The notes beneath the pieces are model-generated. The model was not told the DNA's origin. It made no database searches and saw nothing but the letters and a program-made list of their open reading frames with translations. Source: Pseudomonas jessenii (GTDB lineage: Bacteria > Pseudomonadota > Gammaproteobacteria > Pseudomonadales > Pseudomonadaceae). Taken from it: DNA of 64,000 nucleotides. The stretch lies in the NCBI RefSeq assembly GCF_002236115.1, contig NZ_NIWT01000003.1:620001-684000 (forward strand), in the 5' to 3' direction. Below, one piece after another: positions 1-8,821 of the stretch (position 1 is its first letter; every line of letters starts with the position of its first letter). A program made the position numbers and the translations under genes.

Positions 1-2
1 AT

Positions 3-149
3 CTGAAACGGGCCAAAATCCAGTTGGCCATGCGCCGCGCCGAACTCAAGAAGGCTCAGGCCAACGAAGCACCAGCGGAACAAATCGAAGCCCTGGAACG
101 CGCACTCGGTGAAGCCGAACGCCTGGTGGACGCCCATGCCAGCCCTTGA
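3..149 (+). CDS. rnfC: Electron transport complex subunit RnfC/RsxC, C-terminal end (partial)
   Basis: This is the last 48 codons of a gene that begins before the window. The peptide is charged and helical, rich in Ala, Lys, Glu and Arg (it contains AELKKAQ and EALERALGEAERL), like the variable Ala/Lys-rich tail of proteobacterial RnfC. RnfC is the NADH-binding peripheral subunit of the membrane Rnf/Rsx complex. The assignment comes mainly from context, because the stop codon overlaps the rnfD start by 14 bases and rnfD, rnfG and rnfE follow. The catalytic and Fe-S domains are not visible here. Confidence 0.8.
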   Translation: MKRAKIQLAMRRAELKKAQANEAPAEQIEALERALGEAERLVDAHASP

Positions 150-1122
150 CGCGGTGGATGATCGCCTGCAACAGGCGATGAAACTGGTGCTGTTGGCCAC
201 GCTGCCGGGAATCCTGGCGGCGTTCTGGCTGTACGGCTGGGGTGTGTTGATCAATCTGCTTCTGGCGGCCACTGCCGCGTTGGCCGTCGAGGCCGCCGTC
301 GTGCAATGGCGCAAGCAGCCGCCGGGGCCAACTTTGAGTGACGGTAGCGCGCTGGTCAGTGCCACATTGCTGGCTCTGGCACTGCCGCCTTACTGCCCAT
401 GGTGGCTGACCCTCAGTGCTGCCGCTTCTGCGATGGTGTTCGGCAAGCACTTGTATGGTGGCGTCGGTTCGAATCCCTTCAACCCGGCGATGCTTGGCTT
501 GGCTCTGGTACTGGTGACCTTTCCCCAACCAATGACCCATTGGCCATTGCCCCATGGCATGGATCTGTTGAGCGGCCTGCAGCACGTGTTTGGCATCGGC
601 CATGTGCCGGATGCGTGGGTGCAGGCCACGGCACTGGACAGTCTGCGGATCAACAAAAGCCTGACCATGGATGAACTGTTTGCCGGCAACCCGGCATTCG
701 GCCACTTTGGTGGCCGGGGGGTGGAATGGGTGAACCTGGCATTTGTGGCGGGTGGAGCGTTTCTCCTGCAACGAAGGGTGATCAGCTGGCATGCACCGGT
801 CGGCATGCTGGCCAGCCTGTTCATCATCAGCCTGTTGTGCTGGAACGGCTCGGGCTCCGACTCCCATGGCTCGCCGTTGTTTCATCTGCTGACCGGCGCG
901 ACCATGCTGGGTGCGTTCTTCATCATCACCGAACCGGTGTCCGGCGCCAGAAGCCCTGGCGCGAAACTGTTGTTCGGCGCTGGTGTTGGGCTTCTCACTT
1001 ATCTGATTCGTACCTGGGGTGGCTACCCGGACGGCATCGCCTTCGCTGTGCTGTTGATGAACCTGTGCGTGCCGGCGCTGGAGCGGTTCGTGGCGGCCAG
1101 GCAACAGCCGGAGGCGCCATGA
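136..1122 (+). CDS. rnfD: Electron transport complex subunit RnfD
   Basis: An integral membrane subunit of the Rnf/Rsx complex, which couples electron transfer between NADH and a low-potential carrier to ion movement or, as Rsx, to SoxR reduction. The 328-residue protein has many hydrophobic helices (for example LVLLATLPGILAAFWLYG) and the family motif SDGSALVSATLLALALPP. In RnfD a covalent FMN is carried on a Thr or Ser in a later loop; the segment SGARSPGAKLLFG lies nearby. I chose ATG 136 rather than the longer GTG at 109 because it gives a short overlap with rnfC. The stop overlaps rnfG as ATGA. Confidence 0.92.
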   Translation: MPALDAVDDRLQQAMKLVLLATLPGILAAFWLYGWGVLINLLLAATAALAVEAAVVQWRKQPPGPTLSDGSALVSATLLALALPPYCPWWLTLSAAASAMVFGKHLYGGVGSNPFNPAMLGLALVLVTFPQPMTHWPLPHGMDLLSGLQHVFGIGHVPDAWVQATALDSLRINKSLTMDELFAGNPAFGHFGGRGVEWVNLAFVAGGAFLLQRRVISWHAPVGMLASLFIISLLCWNGSGSDSHGSPLFHLLTGATMLGAFFIITEPVSGARSPGAKLLFGAGVGLLTYLIRTWGGYPDGIAFAVLLMNLCVPALERFVAARQQPEAP

Positions 1123-1730
1123 ACCGGACATCAAGCATCGCGCTTGTGGTGCTTTTGGCCGCACTGGGCCTTGGCGTGACGTACTTCGTACAACTCGGCA
1201 GCGCGCCACGCATTGCAGCCGAACAGCGCCTGATCGACAGCCGTAACCTGCTGGACCTGATCGCGCCGGACAGCTACGACAATCAACCACTCGAACACCC
1301 CATAACGATTGAAGCAGCCGCACTGACCAACAGCACCTTGCTGGGTGGTTATATGGCGACCCGGGCCGATCAACCCGTCGCGGTCTTGCTGCGCAGTCAA
1401 ACCCTTGGCTACGCCGGTGCCATCGACCTGTTGATCGCAGTCGACGCCAATGGCAGGTTGCTGGGCGTCAAAACCCTCAAACAGTCGGAAACACCAGGAC
1501 TTGGGGCTCGGATCGCCGACTGGCCCAATGCCTGGCTCCAGGTTTTTTCCGGCAAGTCTCGAACAGAACCCGGTGACAGCGGCTGGGCGCTGAAAAAGGA
1601 TCAGGGACAGTTCGATCAGATCGCAGGCGCAACCATCACCTCAAGAGCGGTGATCAATGCCGTCCACGATGCCTTGCGCTACTTCGATGAACACCGGCAA
1701 CAACTGCTCGGAATCCCTGCCCATGGATAA
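1119..1730 (+). CDS. rnfG: Electron transport complex subunit RnfG
   Basis: The periplasm-facing FMN-binding subunit of the Rnf/Rsx complex. The 203-residue protein has one N-terminal membrane anchor (IALVVLLAALGLGVTYFV) followed by an FMN-binding domain. DQIAGATITSRAV carries the S/A-GAT-x-T motif in which a Thr receives FMN covalently through phosphoester linkage. TLKQSETPGLG is another family signature. The start ATG overlaps the rnfD stop and the end overlaps the rnfE start, which indicates translational coupling inside one operon. Confidence 0.92.
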   Translation: MNRTSSIALVVLLAALGLGVTYFVQLGSAPRIAAEQRLIDSRNLLDLIAPDSYDNQPLEHPITIEAAALTNSTLLGGYMATRADQPVAVLLRSQTLGYAGAIDLLIAVDANGRLLGVKTLKQSETPGLGARIADWPNAWLQVFSGKSRTEPGDSGWALKKDQGQFDQIAGATITSRAVINAVHDALRYFDEHRQQLLGIPAHG

Positions 1731-2307
1731 CTCATCGACTCTGCGCAACGCCTTGATGCTGACGCCACTGATCGGCGTCACCCACTCGCTGATGGCTGCA
1801 GTTGGCCTGTGCCTGATGTTCTTGGTGGTGACTCAGTTGTTCGGTCTGGCCATGGGTGCCCTGCGATCTCGACTGGTCCCGGCGACCCGTATGCTGGCCA
1901 GCATCCTGTTGGCAGCCACCCTCACCAGTTGCGCGGAACTCATGGCACAAGCCTGGTCGCTGCAATGGCAGCAGCATCTGGGGATTTATGGAGCCTTGAT
2001 CGCCTTGCAATGCGTTGTACTGGAACACACCGGGGTCTTTCAGAGCGATTGGCGTCAACGCCTGCGACTCAATAGCCTGTTTGCCACGCTGATGATCACG
2101 CTGGGCCTGCTGCGCGAACTCATCGGCAACGGAACACTTGGAAACCATCTATCGTGGCTGTTCGGTGCAACGCAAACTGACTGGCATGGCTGGGTGCTGG
2201 TGGCTGACGGCGGACTGCGCCTGACCACACTGGTCCCTGGCGGGTTCATCCTGCTCGGACTCCTGATCGCCGCCTGGCAGGCCTGGCGCCCCACGCCCAC
2301 ACATTGA
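1723..2307 (+). CDS. rnfE: Electron transport complex subunit RnfE (short, divergent)
   Basis: A membrane subunit of Rnf/Rsx. The 194-residue protein begins directly with the helix equivalent to the family's first conserved segment (LMLTPLIGVTHSLMAAVGLCL) and carries LRELIGNGTL, the best preserved RnfE motif. RnfE proteins are usually about 200-240 residues and have an extra N-terminal stretch before this helix, which is missing here. The start ATG lies within the end of rnfG, and nth follows 25 bases after the stop. The family call is firm from motif and position, although similarity is lower than for rnfD or rnfG. Confidence 0.85.
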   Translation: MDNSSTLRNALMLTPLIGVTHSLMAAVGLCLMFLVVTQLFGLAMGALRSRLVPATRMLASILLAATLTSCAELMAQAWSLQWQQHLGIYGALIALQCVVLEHTGVFQSDWRQRLRLNSLFATLMITLGLLRELIGNGTLGNHLSWLFGATQTDWHGWVLVADGGLRLTTLVPGGFILLGLLIAAWQAWRPTPTH

Positions 2308-2332
2308 TTGCCTTCGAGGAAACGCACTGCCC

Positions 2333-2971
2333 ATGAATGCCGCAAAACGTCTGGAAATTTTCCGCCGACTGCACGAGGACAACCCGGAACCAAAGACCGA
2401 ACTGGCCTATTCCTCCCCCTTCGAATTACTGATTGCCGTGATTCTCTCGGCGCAGTCCACCGATGTCGGCGTCAACAAGGCCACAGCCAGGCTGTTCCCG
2501 GTCGCCAATACCCCGGCAGCGATGCATGCCCTGGGTGTCGAAGGGCTGTCGGAGTACATCAAGACCATCGGGCTGTACAACAGCAAAGCGAAAAACGTGA
2601 TCGAAACCTGCCGTTTGCTGGTCGAGCGTCACGCCGGCGAGGTCCCACAAACCCGCGAAGAGCTGGAAGCACTGCCCGGCGTCGGCCGCAAGACCGCCAA
2701 TGTGGTACTCAATACGGCATTCCGTCAGCTGACCATGGCCGTCGACACGCATATTTTCAGGGTCAGCAACCGGACTGGCATTGCTCCCGGCAAGAATGTG
2801 GTGGAAGTCGAGAAAAAACTGATGAAGTTCGTGCCCAAGGAGTACCTGCTCGACTCCCATCACTGGCTGATCCTTCATGGTCGCTATGTTTGCCTGGCCC
2901 GCAAGCCCCGATGCGGAAGCTGCCGGATCGAGGACTTGTGCGAATACAAGCACAAAACCTCCGACGATTGA
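2333..2971 (+). CDS. nth: Endonuclease III (DNA glycosylase/AP lyase)
   Basis: A base-excision repair enzyme that removes oxidised pyrimidines and cleaves abasic sites. The 212-residue protein has the helix-hairpin-helix LPGVGRKTANVV with catalytic Lys120, catalytic Asp138 in AVDTHIFRV, and a C-terminal [4Fe-4S] loop with four cysteines spaced C-x6-C-x2-C-x5-C (CLARKPRCGSC then LC). Residue numbering matches E. coli Nth. Gene order rnf-nth is conserved in many gammaproteobacteria, and the short spacing to rnfE suggests co-transcription. Confidence 0.97.
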   Translation: MNAAKRLEIFRRLHEDNPEPKTELAYSSPFELLIAVILSAQSTDVGVNKATARLFPVANTPAAMHALGVEGLSEYIKTIGLYNSKAKNVIETCRLLVERHAGEVPQTREELEALPGVGRKTANVVLNTAFRQLTMAVDTHIFRVSNRTGIAPGKNVVEVEKKLMKFVPKEYLLDSHHWLILHGRYVCLARKPRCGSCRIEDLCEYKHKTSDD

Positions 2972-3077
2972 GGCGCTATTGGGTTTATTGATTTGTCGAT
3001 TGAAAAAATCTTTTTTACCCGCCGGGAGAATGTCGATATAAGGGGCGCCAAAGGCCTTCTTAGCCTGGAGCAACTAA

Positions 3078-3257
3078 ATGAGTACTGGCAAAGAGCAATT
3101 AGACGTAGAAGAAGATTTCACCACCGCCGAAACCGATGACGCTGAACCGGTGGTTGAAGTAGCGAAAACTAATCTGAGCAAACGCCGCACCATCGACAAC
3201 CTGCTGGAGGAGCGCCGACTGCAAAAGCAATTGGCCGATTACGATTTTGATTTATGA
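3078..3257 (+). CDS. Small conserved PA3496-family protein
   Basis: A 59-residue acidic/basic protein, MSTGKEQLDVEED at the N terminus and NLLEERRLQKQLADYDFDL at the C terminus. It resembles the small Pseudomonas protein that follows nth in P. aeruginosa, described in databases as a putative envelope-integrity protein. No signal peptide or membrane segment is visible. A GGAG lies 8 bases before the ATG and a strong intrinsic terminator starts 8 bases after the stop, which supports a real gene. Its biochemical role is unknown. Confidence 0.8.
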   Translation: MSTGKEQLDVEEDFTTAETDDAEPVVEVAKTNLSKRRTIDNLLEERRLQKQLADYDFDL

Positions 3258-3264
3258 CACCTGA

Positions 3265-3293
3265 AAGCCTCCCGAAACGGAGGCTTTTTTTTA
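3265..3293 (+). terminator. Rho-independent terminator
   Basis: The hairpin AAGCCTCC-CGAAA-CGGAGGCTT is followed by a run of eight T. It ends the small gene at 3078-3257. The A-run on its left side is weak, so it is mainly a plus-strand terminator in front of a convergent gene. Confidence 0.9.
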
Positions 3294-3340
3294 CTAAGTG
3301 CCGCACCCCGATAGGCGCCCCTTGTCGCGCAGTTATGCCA

Positions 3341-3967
3341 TCACACCAGACCATTGCGTTGTGCCAGTTCGATCAGATCGACCAGAGACCGCGCATTCAG
3401 CTTGAGCAACAGGCGGGTCTTGTAAATACTGACTGTTTTATTGCTGAGAAACATCCCATCGGCAATCTCTTTATTGGTCTTTCCTCGGGCCAACTGCTGC
3501 AGGACCATCATTTCCCGCCCCGACAATCGATCGACCATATCGGCCTCACTGGCATTCCCCAAACTGCAACGTACGGTATGCAAGGCTTGATTAGGAAAGT
3601 AACTGTAGCCTGACAAAACGGCCTTTATTGCACTGAGCAACTCCGTGAGGTCTTGTTGTTTGCAGACATAACCGGCTGCACCGGATTGCATGCAACGCAT
3701 CGAAAAATGTCCCGGCGCCTGGGAAGTCAAAATCAGCACTTTCATCGGCATTGAAGTCGAAGATAAACGCGCGATAACTTCCAACCCGTCCAGCTTCGGA
3801 ATCCCGATATCCAGAATGACAATGTCCGGCATAAGTTCACGGGCTAGTTGCAGTGCGTCCACACCATTATCGGTTTCTGCAATAACTTCGTAGCCATGAC
3901 GTTCCATTAGCATACGTACCGCAAGACGAATGACGGGGTGATCATCCACGATCAGCACTTTATTCAT
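3341..3967 (-). CDS. NarL/LuxR-type response regulator, BvgA/RocA1-like (orphan)
   Basis: A two-component transcription regulator of 208 residues. The receiver domain has the acidic pair in LIVDDHP, the phospho-acceptor Asp53 in VILDIGIPKLDGLEVIARL, and the conserved Thr/Lys switch residues (LILTS, YVCKQQ). The C-terminal LuxR-type helix-turn-helix includes LSGREMMVLQQLARGKTNKEIA and LSNKTVSIYKTRLLLKL. The IGIPKLDGLEVIARL stretch and the overall layout are very close to Bordetella BvgA and Pseudomonas RocA1. I chose ATG 3967; the longer frame would start at a TTG with no ribosome site. No histidine kinase is adjacent. Confidence 0.9.
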   Translation of the reverse strand: MNKVLIVDDHPVIRLAVRMLMERHGYEVIAETDNGVDALQLARELMPDIVILDIGIPKLDGLEVIARLSSTSMPMKVLILTSQAPGHFSMRCMQSGAAGYVCKQQDLTELLSAIKAVLSGYSYFPNQALHTVRCSLGNASEADMVDRLSGREMMVLQQLARGKTNKEIADGMFLSNKTVSIYKTRLLLKLNARSLVDLIELAQRNGLV

Positions 3968-4513
3968 GGGCAAGTCCAATTTTCGCTGTTCGAATTTTTA
4001 GAGCCCGCACAATAGCCTAGTCGTTTCACCCATGGCATGTCGCCCCTCCCGGCCACCCACACCAAGAGACATCCCCTACAAACAACACGGATTCCTCCTA
4101 CAAAAATCCCTCGAACAGAATGAATTTAAAACTGTATCAGCGTCAGTGTGTCGCACTTTCCAGCAGCCACCCGTGTCGATTTACGACCAGAATTTTTCGA
4201 GAGCCAGCTTGATCCGGTCGCGCCCTGATAAACACCAGCCTCTACCTTTCCGCTAAAACGTAACTGATATTTTCGCACTCAACACCCACACCAGAAATAT
4301 CACACACTTCGCATCCAATTACTCTTACAGCAAATAATATTTTTTGAGCAATCATTAAACCACGCCAAAAATTCAAGAAATCGAAGAGCAATACAACAAA
4401 CAAATAAAAACCTGTCAAAAACCAGCAGACAATCAAAATCACTACAATAGGCATCACATCGAACCAACTTCATAAACCACTCGAGAACAGACAACCCGGC
4501 ATGAGTACAGAAC
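3968..4513. other. AT-rich intergenic region with no confident gene
   Basis: About 545 bases separate two divergent genes. From roughly 4240 to 4510 the DNA is markedly AT-rich compared with the rest of the window. Two copies of CCTACAAA (4075-4082 and 4097-4104) lie 22 bases apart upstream of the minus-strand regulator gene; on that strand they read TTTGTAGG and could be an operator. A minus-strand frame (4242-4457) encodes a hydrophobic 71-residue peptide, but such peptides arise easily from AT-rich DNA and I do not call it. Confidence 0.5.
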
Positions 4514-5212
4514 ATGATAAAAAAACGAATCACCAACCCAATGACAATTATCGCGATATTCGCAGCACTCTCTGAAACTTCGGCAGCCGTCTCGCTACCC
4601 TTCCTTGATCAGGAGGAAAGAGAACTCTACGTCTGGTTCCTGATCAGCTTTCCGTTTTATTTACTTTTACTTTTTTTCGCGACACTCAACTTCAACTATA
4701 AATCACTTTATGCACCCTCCGATTTTGAAAAGGGAAAGCACTTCATGAAGGCCATGGATGATGTTGGGCGCTCGGAAAAAAAAGCGTCCGCAAAACCGTC
4801 TGAAAACCCCACACTGGAAACGTCAGCGAATGGCTGGCGGTCAGCCCGAACGCCCTGTGGTGCACAGGACCCGCCAACCAGGATTGGTCTGCAAACCACT
4901 GTCTCTGTTCAGCATCACCTTCAGTTACCGGAACCGGTAAAGGACCTGTACGTCGTTGATGTACGCTGGATGAGCGAAGAGGTCGAGTTTGGAGCGCTGC
5001 TGGAAAAAATCCAGAGGCCACGGGAAAAGACGGCGTACGTGATTCTGTTTGTCACTTGTGCCGTTTCGGAGAAATTACTGAAAGCCAGTGCGCTTGGACA
5101 TACAAAGCAGGCCAGCAAGCGCGGTGCCGCCTTTTATGTGACCTACAATCCGGACTCGCACAGGTTGTCGGTCATCGATCTCGCCGGGCAACCGGCGAAC
5201 AGCAACCTGTAG
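4514..5212 (+). CDS. Hypothetical membrane protein in AT-rich islet
   Basis: I do not recognise a functional family. The 232-residue product has two likely N-terminal membrane segments, around residues 10-30 (MTIIAIFAALSETSAAVSL) and 40-60 (VWFLISFPFYLLLLFFATL). Then come a linker containing YKSLYAPSDFEKGKHFMKAMDD and a soluble C-terminal domain rich in charged residues (DLYVVDVRWMSEEVEFGALLEKIQ). The 5' third is AT-rich and the 3' part has normal GC, so the gene may be composite or recently acquired. The domain arrangement suggests a membrane-anchored effector or sensor domain facing the cytoplasm, which is inference only. ATG 4541 is an alternative start. Confidence 0.6.
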   Translation: MIKKRITNPMTIIAIFAALSETSAAVSLPFLDQEERELYVWFLISFPFYLLLLFFATLNFNYKSLYAPSDFEKGKHFMKAMDDVGRSEKKASAKPSENPTLETSANGWRSARTPCGAQDPPTRIGLQTTVSVQHHLQLPEPVKDLYVVDVRWMSEEVEFGALLEKIQRPREKTAYVILFVTCAVSEKLLKASALGHTKQASKRGAAFYVTYNPDSHRLSVIDLAGQPANSNL

Positions 5213-5308
5213 TACAGGTCAGGCCATCGAGAAGGAGAAAAACAGGAAATCATCAACGGAAACGAAAACACCCGACAACGCAGTAACTGGCATCACACCC
5301 CGTTTTCA

Positions 5309-5343
5309 GGTACCTGACCTCGTCGAGGACGAGGTCAGGTACC
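5309..5343. repeat. Perfect 16-bp inverted repeat (hairpin)
   Basis: GGTACCTGACCTCGTC and its exact complement are separated by only three bases. It sits between the end of the hypothetical gene at 4514-5212 and the end of the convergent argG. No T-run follows on either strand, so it is not a classical terminator. It may stabilise the argG mRNA 3' end, act as a Rho-linked end, or bind a protein. Confidence 0.85.
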
Positions 5344-5362
5344 CATCACGATGTCAAAGGTC

Positions 5363-6580
5363 TCAGAACAGCTTCCGGCCTTTGTTCGCCGCAATGCGCA
5401 TGCGCAGGGCGTTGAGCTTGATGAAGCCCGCGGCATCCGCCTGGTTGTACGCGCCGCCATCTTCTTCGAAGGTAGCGATGTTGGCGTCGAACAGCGAGTC
5501 GTCGGACTTGCGGCCAGTGACGATCACATTGCCCTTGTACAGTTTCAGGCGCACAACGCCGTTCACGTTGACCTGGGACGCATCGATCATCTGTTGCAGC
5601 ATCAGACGCTCAGGGCTCCACCAGTAGCCGGTATAGATCAGGCTGGCGTACTTGGGCATCAGCTCGTCCTTGAGGTGAGCCACTTCGCGGTCCAGGGTGA
5701 TCGATTCGATCGCACGGTGGGCGCGCAGCATGATGGTGCCGCCAGGGGTTTCGTAGCAGCCACGGGACTTCATGCCCACGTAGCGGTTCTCGACGATGTC
5801 GAGACGGCCGATACCGTGCTCACCACCGATACGGTTCAGGGTCGCCAGCACGGTGGCCGGAGTCATTTCGACGCCGTCCAGCGCGACGATGTCGCCGTTG
5901 CGGTAGGTCAGTTCCAGGTACTGCGGCTTGTCTGGAGCGTTTTCCGGGGAAACGGTCCAGCGCCACATGTCTTCTTCGTGCTCGGTCCAGGTGTCTTCCA
6001 GCACGCCGCCTTCATAGGAGATGTGCAGCAGGTTGGCATCCATGGAGTACGGGGACTTCTTCTTGCCGTGGCGCTCGATCGGAATCGCGTGCTTCGCGGC
6101 GTAATCCATCAGCTTTTCACGGGACAGCAGGTCCCACTCGCGCCAAGGAGCGATCACTTTCACACCTGGCTTCAAGGCGTACGCACCGAGTTCGAAACGA
6201 ACCTGGTCGTTACCCTTGCCGGTAGCGCCATGGGAAATGGCGTCTGCACCGGTTTCGTTGGCAATTTCGATCAGGCGCTTGGCGATCAACGGACGAGCGA
6301 TGGAAGTACCCAGCAGGTACTCGCCTTCGTAAACGGTGTTGGCGCGGAACATCGGGAAAACGAAATCGCGCACGAACTCTTCGCGCAAGTCGTCGATGTA
6401 GATCTCTTTGACGCCCATGGCCTGAGCCTTGGCGCGTGCAGGTTCGACCTCTTCGCCCTGACCCAGGTCAGCGGTGAAGGTCACTACTTCACAGTTATAA
6501 GTATCCTGCAGCCACTTGAGGATCACCGAAGTGTCCAGGCCGCCGGAATACGCCAGAACGACCTTGTTTACGTCCGCCAT
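5363..6580 (-). CDS. argG: Argininosuccinate synthase
   Basis: Catalyses ATP-dependent joining of citrulline and aspartate in arginine biosynthesis (cytoplasm). The 405-residue protein is full length for the family. The N-terminal ATP pyrophosphatase loop is [13 protein letters not shown], and the citrulline/aspartate-binding motifs include [17 protein letters not shown] and [13 protein letters not shown]. The gene is monocistronic between an upstream gap with ArgR-like motifs and a strong hairpin downstream. Gene order argG-motY-pyrC matches other pseudomonads. Confidence 0.98.
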   Translation of the reverse strand: MADVNKVVLAYSGGLDTSVILKWLQDTYNCEVVTFTADLGQGEEVEPARAKAQAMGVKEIYIDDLREEFVRDFVFPMFRANTVYEGEYLLGTSIARPLIAKRLIEIANETGADAISHGATGKGNDQVRFELGAYALKPGVKVIAPWREWDLLSREKLMDYAAKHAIPIERHGKKKSPYSMDANLLHISYEGGVLEDTWTEHEEDMWRWTVSPENAPDKPQYLELTYRNGDIVALDGVEMTPATVLATLNRIGGEHGIGRLDIVENRYVGMKSRGCYETPGGTIMLRAHRAIESITLDREVAHLKDELMPKYASLIYTGYWWSPERLMLQQMIDASQVNVNGVVRLKLYKGNVIVTGRKSDDSLFDANIATFEEDGGAYNQADAAGFIKLNALRMRIAANKGRKLF

Positions 6581-6639
6581 GCCATCACTCCACGGGGTTC
6601 TACGGAAAGCCGGGAAGTCTACCGCTCATGCAGAATAAT

Positions 6640-6676
6640 TTACAGTGGCGCGACAGCTTATGACGACGAAGCGACA
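6640..6676 (-). promoter_or_regulatory. Putative ArgR sites upstream of argG
   Basis: Read on the minus strand, two TGTCGC half-sites lie 21 bases apart (plus-strand positions 6671-6676 and 6650-6655). The proximal one continues as TGTCGC-N8-AA, the form reported for Pseudomonas ArgR half-sites in direct repeat. The motif lies 60-100 bases before the argG start codon, over the likely promoter. Binding is inferred. Confidence 0.45.
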
Positions 6677-6709
6677 GATTATGTCGAGAGCGCGACGATT
6701 ACAGCCGGG

Positions 6710-7615
6710 TCAGGAAGTGGCCGAAGTGGCCGCTTTCGTCGCCTGCGGGGCGACTTGTTCCGCGGGTGCTCCGCGCTCCAGGCGCACCGCTACTCGACGG
6801 TTCTTCGCGCGGTTGGTGTTGTTGGTGTTCGGCGCCACCGGATAACGCTCGCCATGGAAACGCAGAGTGATTTGCGATTCCTGGATGCCGTTGGCCTTGA
6901 AGAACTCCATCACTGCCAGGGCTCGGCGCCGCGACAGGTCGCGGTTGGTCAGGCGATTGCCGCTGTTGTCGGAGTGACCGTCGAGCTCGATGTGATTGAC
7001 CGTCGGATCGGCCTTCATGTACTCCAGCATTACCTGCAGTTTGGCTTTTGCGGCGCTGTCGAGTTCGATTCCGCCGCCGGGGAAGCCGATTTCCGATTGC
7101 TTCACCTGTTCGAAATTCTGTGGCAACAGTTTCGCCACGCAACCCTGGTAGTCGGCAAACGCCTTGGTGAACCTGACCGGCAACAAGCGTACTTCCGACA
7201 CCCGCCCATCCCCCGAGGAATGTCGAACGACCGGGCTGCGACCGTCCATCAGGCCACTGATCAGACGCCCGGCCTGAACCTGTGAGCTATTGAACAATAC
7301 GTTGCCACTGCCGATTCTCACCGTGCCCAGGTTGATATCGTCACGGCCCGGCTGCCACGGCGCGGCAGCGGCCAGCAAGGTGGCCGAACCACCGCCGATC
7401 ATCGGGTTGTAGGCTTTCAGACGGAAAGTCGCCTGCTCGCCGGCACGACGCACGAACTCGCCCGAACCGAAATCGGTAACCGGCTGAGTCAGGCGGCATT
7501 CGAACTTGTCGCCTTCGACCGTCCACTCAATGTTCTCCAGACGTGTCTGGAAAGTGAGCGCCATCGCCGGAAGGCTGGCAAACACACTGAGCAAGGCTAA
7601 ATAACGCTGGCGCAC
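6710..7615 (-). CDS. motY: MotY-like OmpA-family flagellar motor protein
   Basis: A periplasmic OmpA/MotB-fold protein of 301 residues. In Pseudomonas, MotY associates with the flagellar basal body and supports torque generation with the MotCD stator. It has a signal peptide (RQRYLALLSVFASLPAMA), an N-terminal MotY domain with LENIEWTVEGDKFECRL, and a C-terminal peptidoglycan-binding OmpA domain with IELDGHSDNSGN, LSRRRALAVMEFF and NRRVAVRLER. I chose GTG 7615 because GGAG lies six bases upstream; GTG 7627 would add four residues without a ribosome site. The identity is supported by its place between argG and pyrC. Confidence 0.9.
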   Translation of the reverse strand: MRQRYLALLSVFASLPAMALTFQTRLENIEWTVEGDKFECRLTQPVTDFGSGEFVRRAGEQATFRLKAYNPMIGGGSATLLAAAAPWQPGRDDINLGTVRIGSGNVLFNSSQVQAGRLISGLMDGRSPVVRHSSGDGRVSEVRLLPVRFTKAFADYQGCVAKLLPQNFEQVKQSEIGFPGGGIELDSAAKAKLQVMLEYMKADPTVNHIELDGHSDNSGNRLTNRDLSRRRALAVMEFFKANGIQESQITLRFHGERYPVAPNTNNTNRAKNRRVAVRLERGAPAEQVAPQATKAATSATS

Positions 7616-7774
7616 GGGAGGCTCCACTGGCTTCTACAACAAAAAGACCGACACACACATGTTTACGGCATACCTGTTGGATATCGGAAGCTTCCTGCAA
7701 AACTTGATAGCGAGTGCCTGCAAGAGTCTTTTCCGGTAGCATTCCCTTGAGTTTGACCCGCCTGGAATCCCCTC

Positions 7775-8821
7775 ATGTCCGACCGCCTGACCCTGCTGCG
7801 TCCCGACGACTGGCATATTCATCTTCGCGATGGTGCCGTGCTGACCAATACCGTCGCGGATGTCGCGCGCACCTTTGGCCGCGCCATCATCATGCCCAAC
7901 CTGGTTCCACCGGTACGCAATGCGGCCGAAGCCGACGGCTATCGGCAGCGGATTCTCGCTGCCCGCCCGGCCGGCAGCCTGTTCGAGCCACTGATGGTCC
8001 TGTACCTGACCGACCGCACCCAGCCTGAAGAAATTCGCGAGGCCAAGGCCAGCGGATTCATTCACGCCGCCAAGCTGTACCCGGCTGGCGCGACCACCAA
8101 CTCGGATTCTGGCGTCACCAGCATCGACAAAATCTTCCCTGCACTCGAGGCCATGGCCGAAGTCGGGATGCCGTTGTTGGTCCACGGTGAAGTCACCCGG
8201 GGCGATGTCGACGTGTTCGACCGAGAAAAAATCTTCATCGACGAGCACATGCGTCGTGTGGTCGAGCGTTTCCCGACCCTCAAAGTGGTCTTCGAACACA
8301 TCACCACCGCGGACGCCGTGCAGTTCGTCAACTCGGCTTCGGCCAACGTGGGCGCGACCATTACCGCGCATCACCTGTTGTACAACCGCAACCACATGCT
8401 GGTGGGCGGGATTCGGCCGCACTTCTATTGCCTGCCGATCCTCAAGCGCAATACCCACCAGGAAGCCCTGCTCGACGCGGCCACCAGCGGCAGCGACAAG
8501 TTCTTCCTCGGCACCGACTCGGCCCCCCACGCCCAGCATGCCAAGGAAGCGGCCTGCGGCTGCGCCGGTTGCTACACCGCCTATGCGGCGATCGAGATGT
8601 ACGCCGAAGCCTTCGAACAGCGCAATGCGCTGGACAAGCTCGAGGCCTTCGCCAGCCTCAACGGTCCTCGGTTCTATGGTCTGCCGGCCAACACCGATCG
8701 CATCACCCTGGTCCGCGAAGAGTGGACCGCCCCGACCAGCCTGCCATTTGGCGAGCTGACCGTTATCCCGCTGCGCGCCGGTGAAAAACTGCGCTGGCGC
8801 CTGCTGGAGGAACACGCGTGA
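7775..8821 (+). CDS. pyrC: Dihydroorotase (PyrC, class II)
   Basis: Cyclises carbamoyl aspartate to dihydroorotate in pyrimidine synthesis. The 348-residue protein matches E. coli-type PyrC. It has the zinc-binding HxH in [10 protein letters not shown], the carbamylated lysine in HAAKLYPAG, metal histidines in LVHGE and VFEHITT, and the catalytic Asp in LGTDSAPH. The stop codon overlaps the GTG start of rnt, so the two genes are translationally coupled. It is divergent from motY across a 159-base gap. Confidence 0.97.
   Translation: MSDRLTLLRPDDWHIHLRDGAVLTNTVADVARTFGRAIIMPNLVPPVRNAAEADGYRQRILAARPAGSLFEPLMVLYLTDRTQPEEIREAKASGFIHAAKLYPAGATTNSDSGVTSIDKIFPALEAMAEVGMPLLVHGEVTRGDVDVFDREKIFIDEHMRRVVERFPTLKVVFEHITTADAVQFVNSASANVGATITAHHLLYNRNHMLVGGIRPHFYCLPILKRNTHQEALLDAATSGSDKFFLGTDSAPHAQHAKEAACGCAGCYTAYAAIEMYAEAFEQRNALDKLEAFASLNGPRFYGLPANTDRITLVREEWTAPTSLPFGELTVIPLRAGEKLRWRLLEEHA

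Noticed and set aside
4242..4457. A small hydrophobic protein of 71 residues on the minus strand
   Set aside because: The region is AT-rich, which produces Phe/Leu/Ile/Val-rich translations by chance; no clear ribosome site and no known family.
5351..7285. A 644-codon plus-strand frame
   Set aside because: It lies antisense to argG and motY, both firmly identified; long antisense frames are common in GC-rich DNA.
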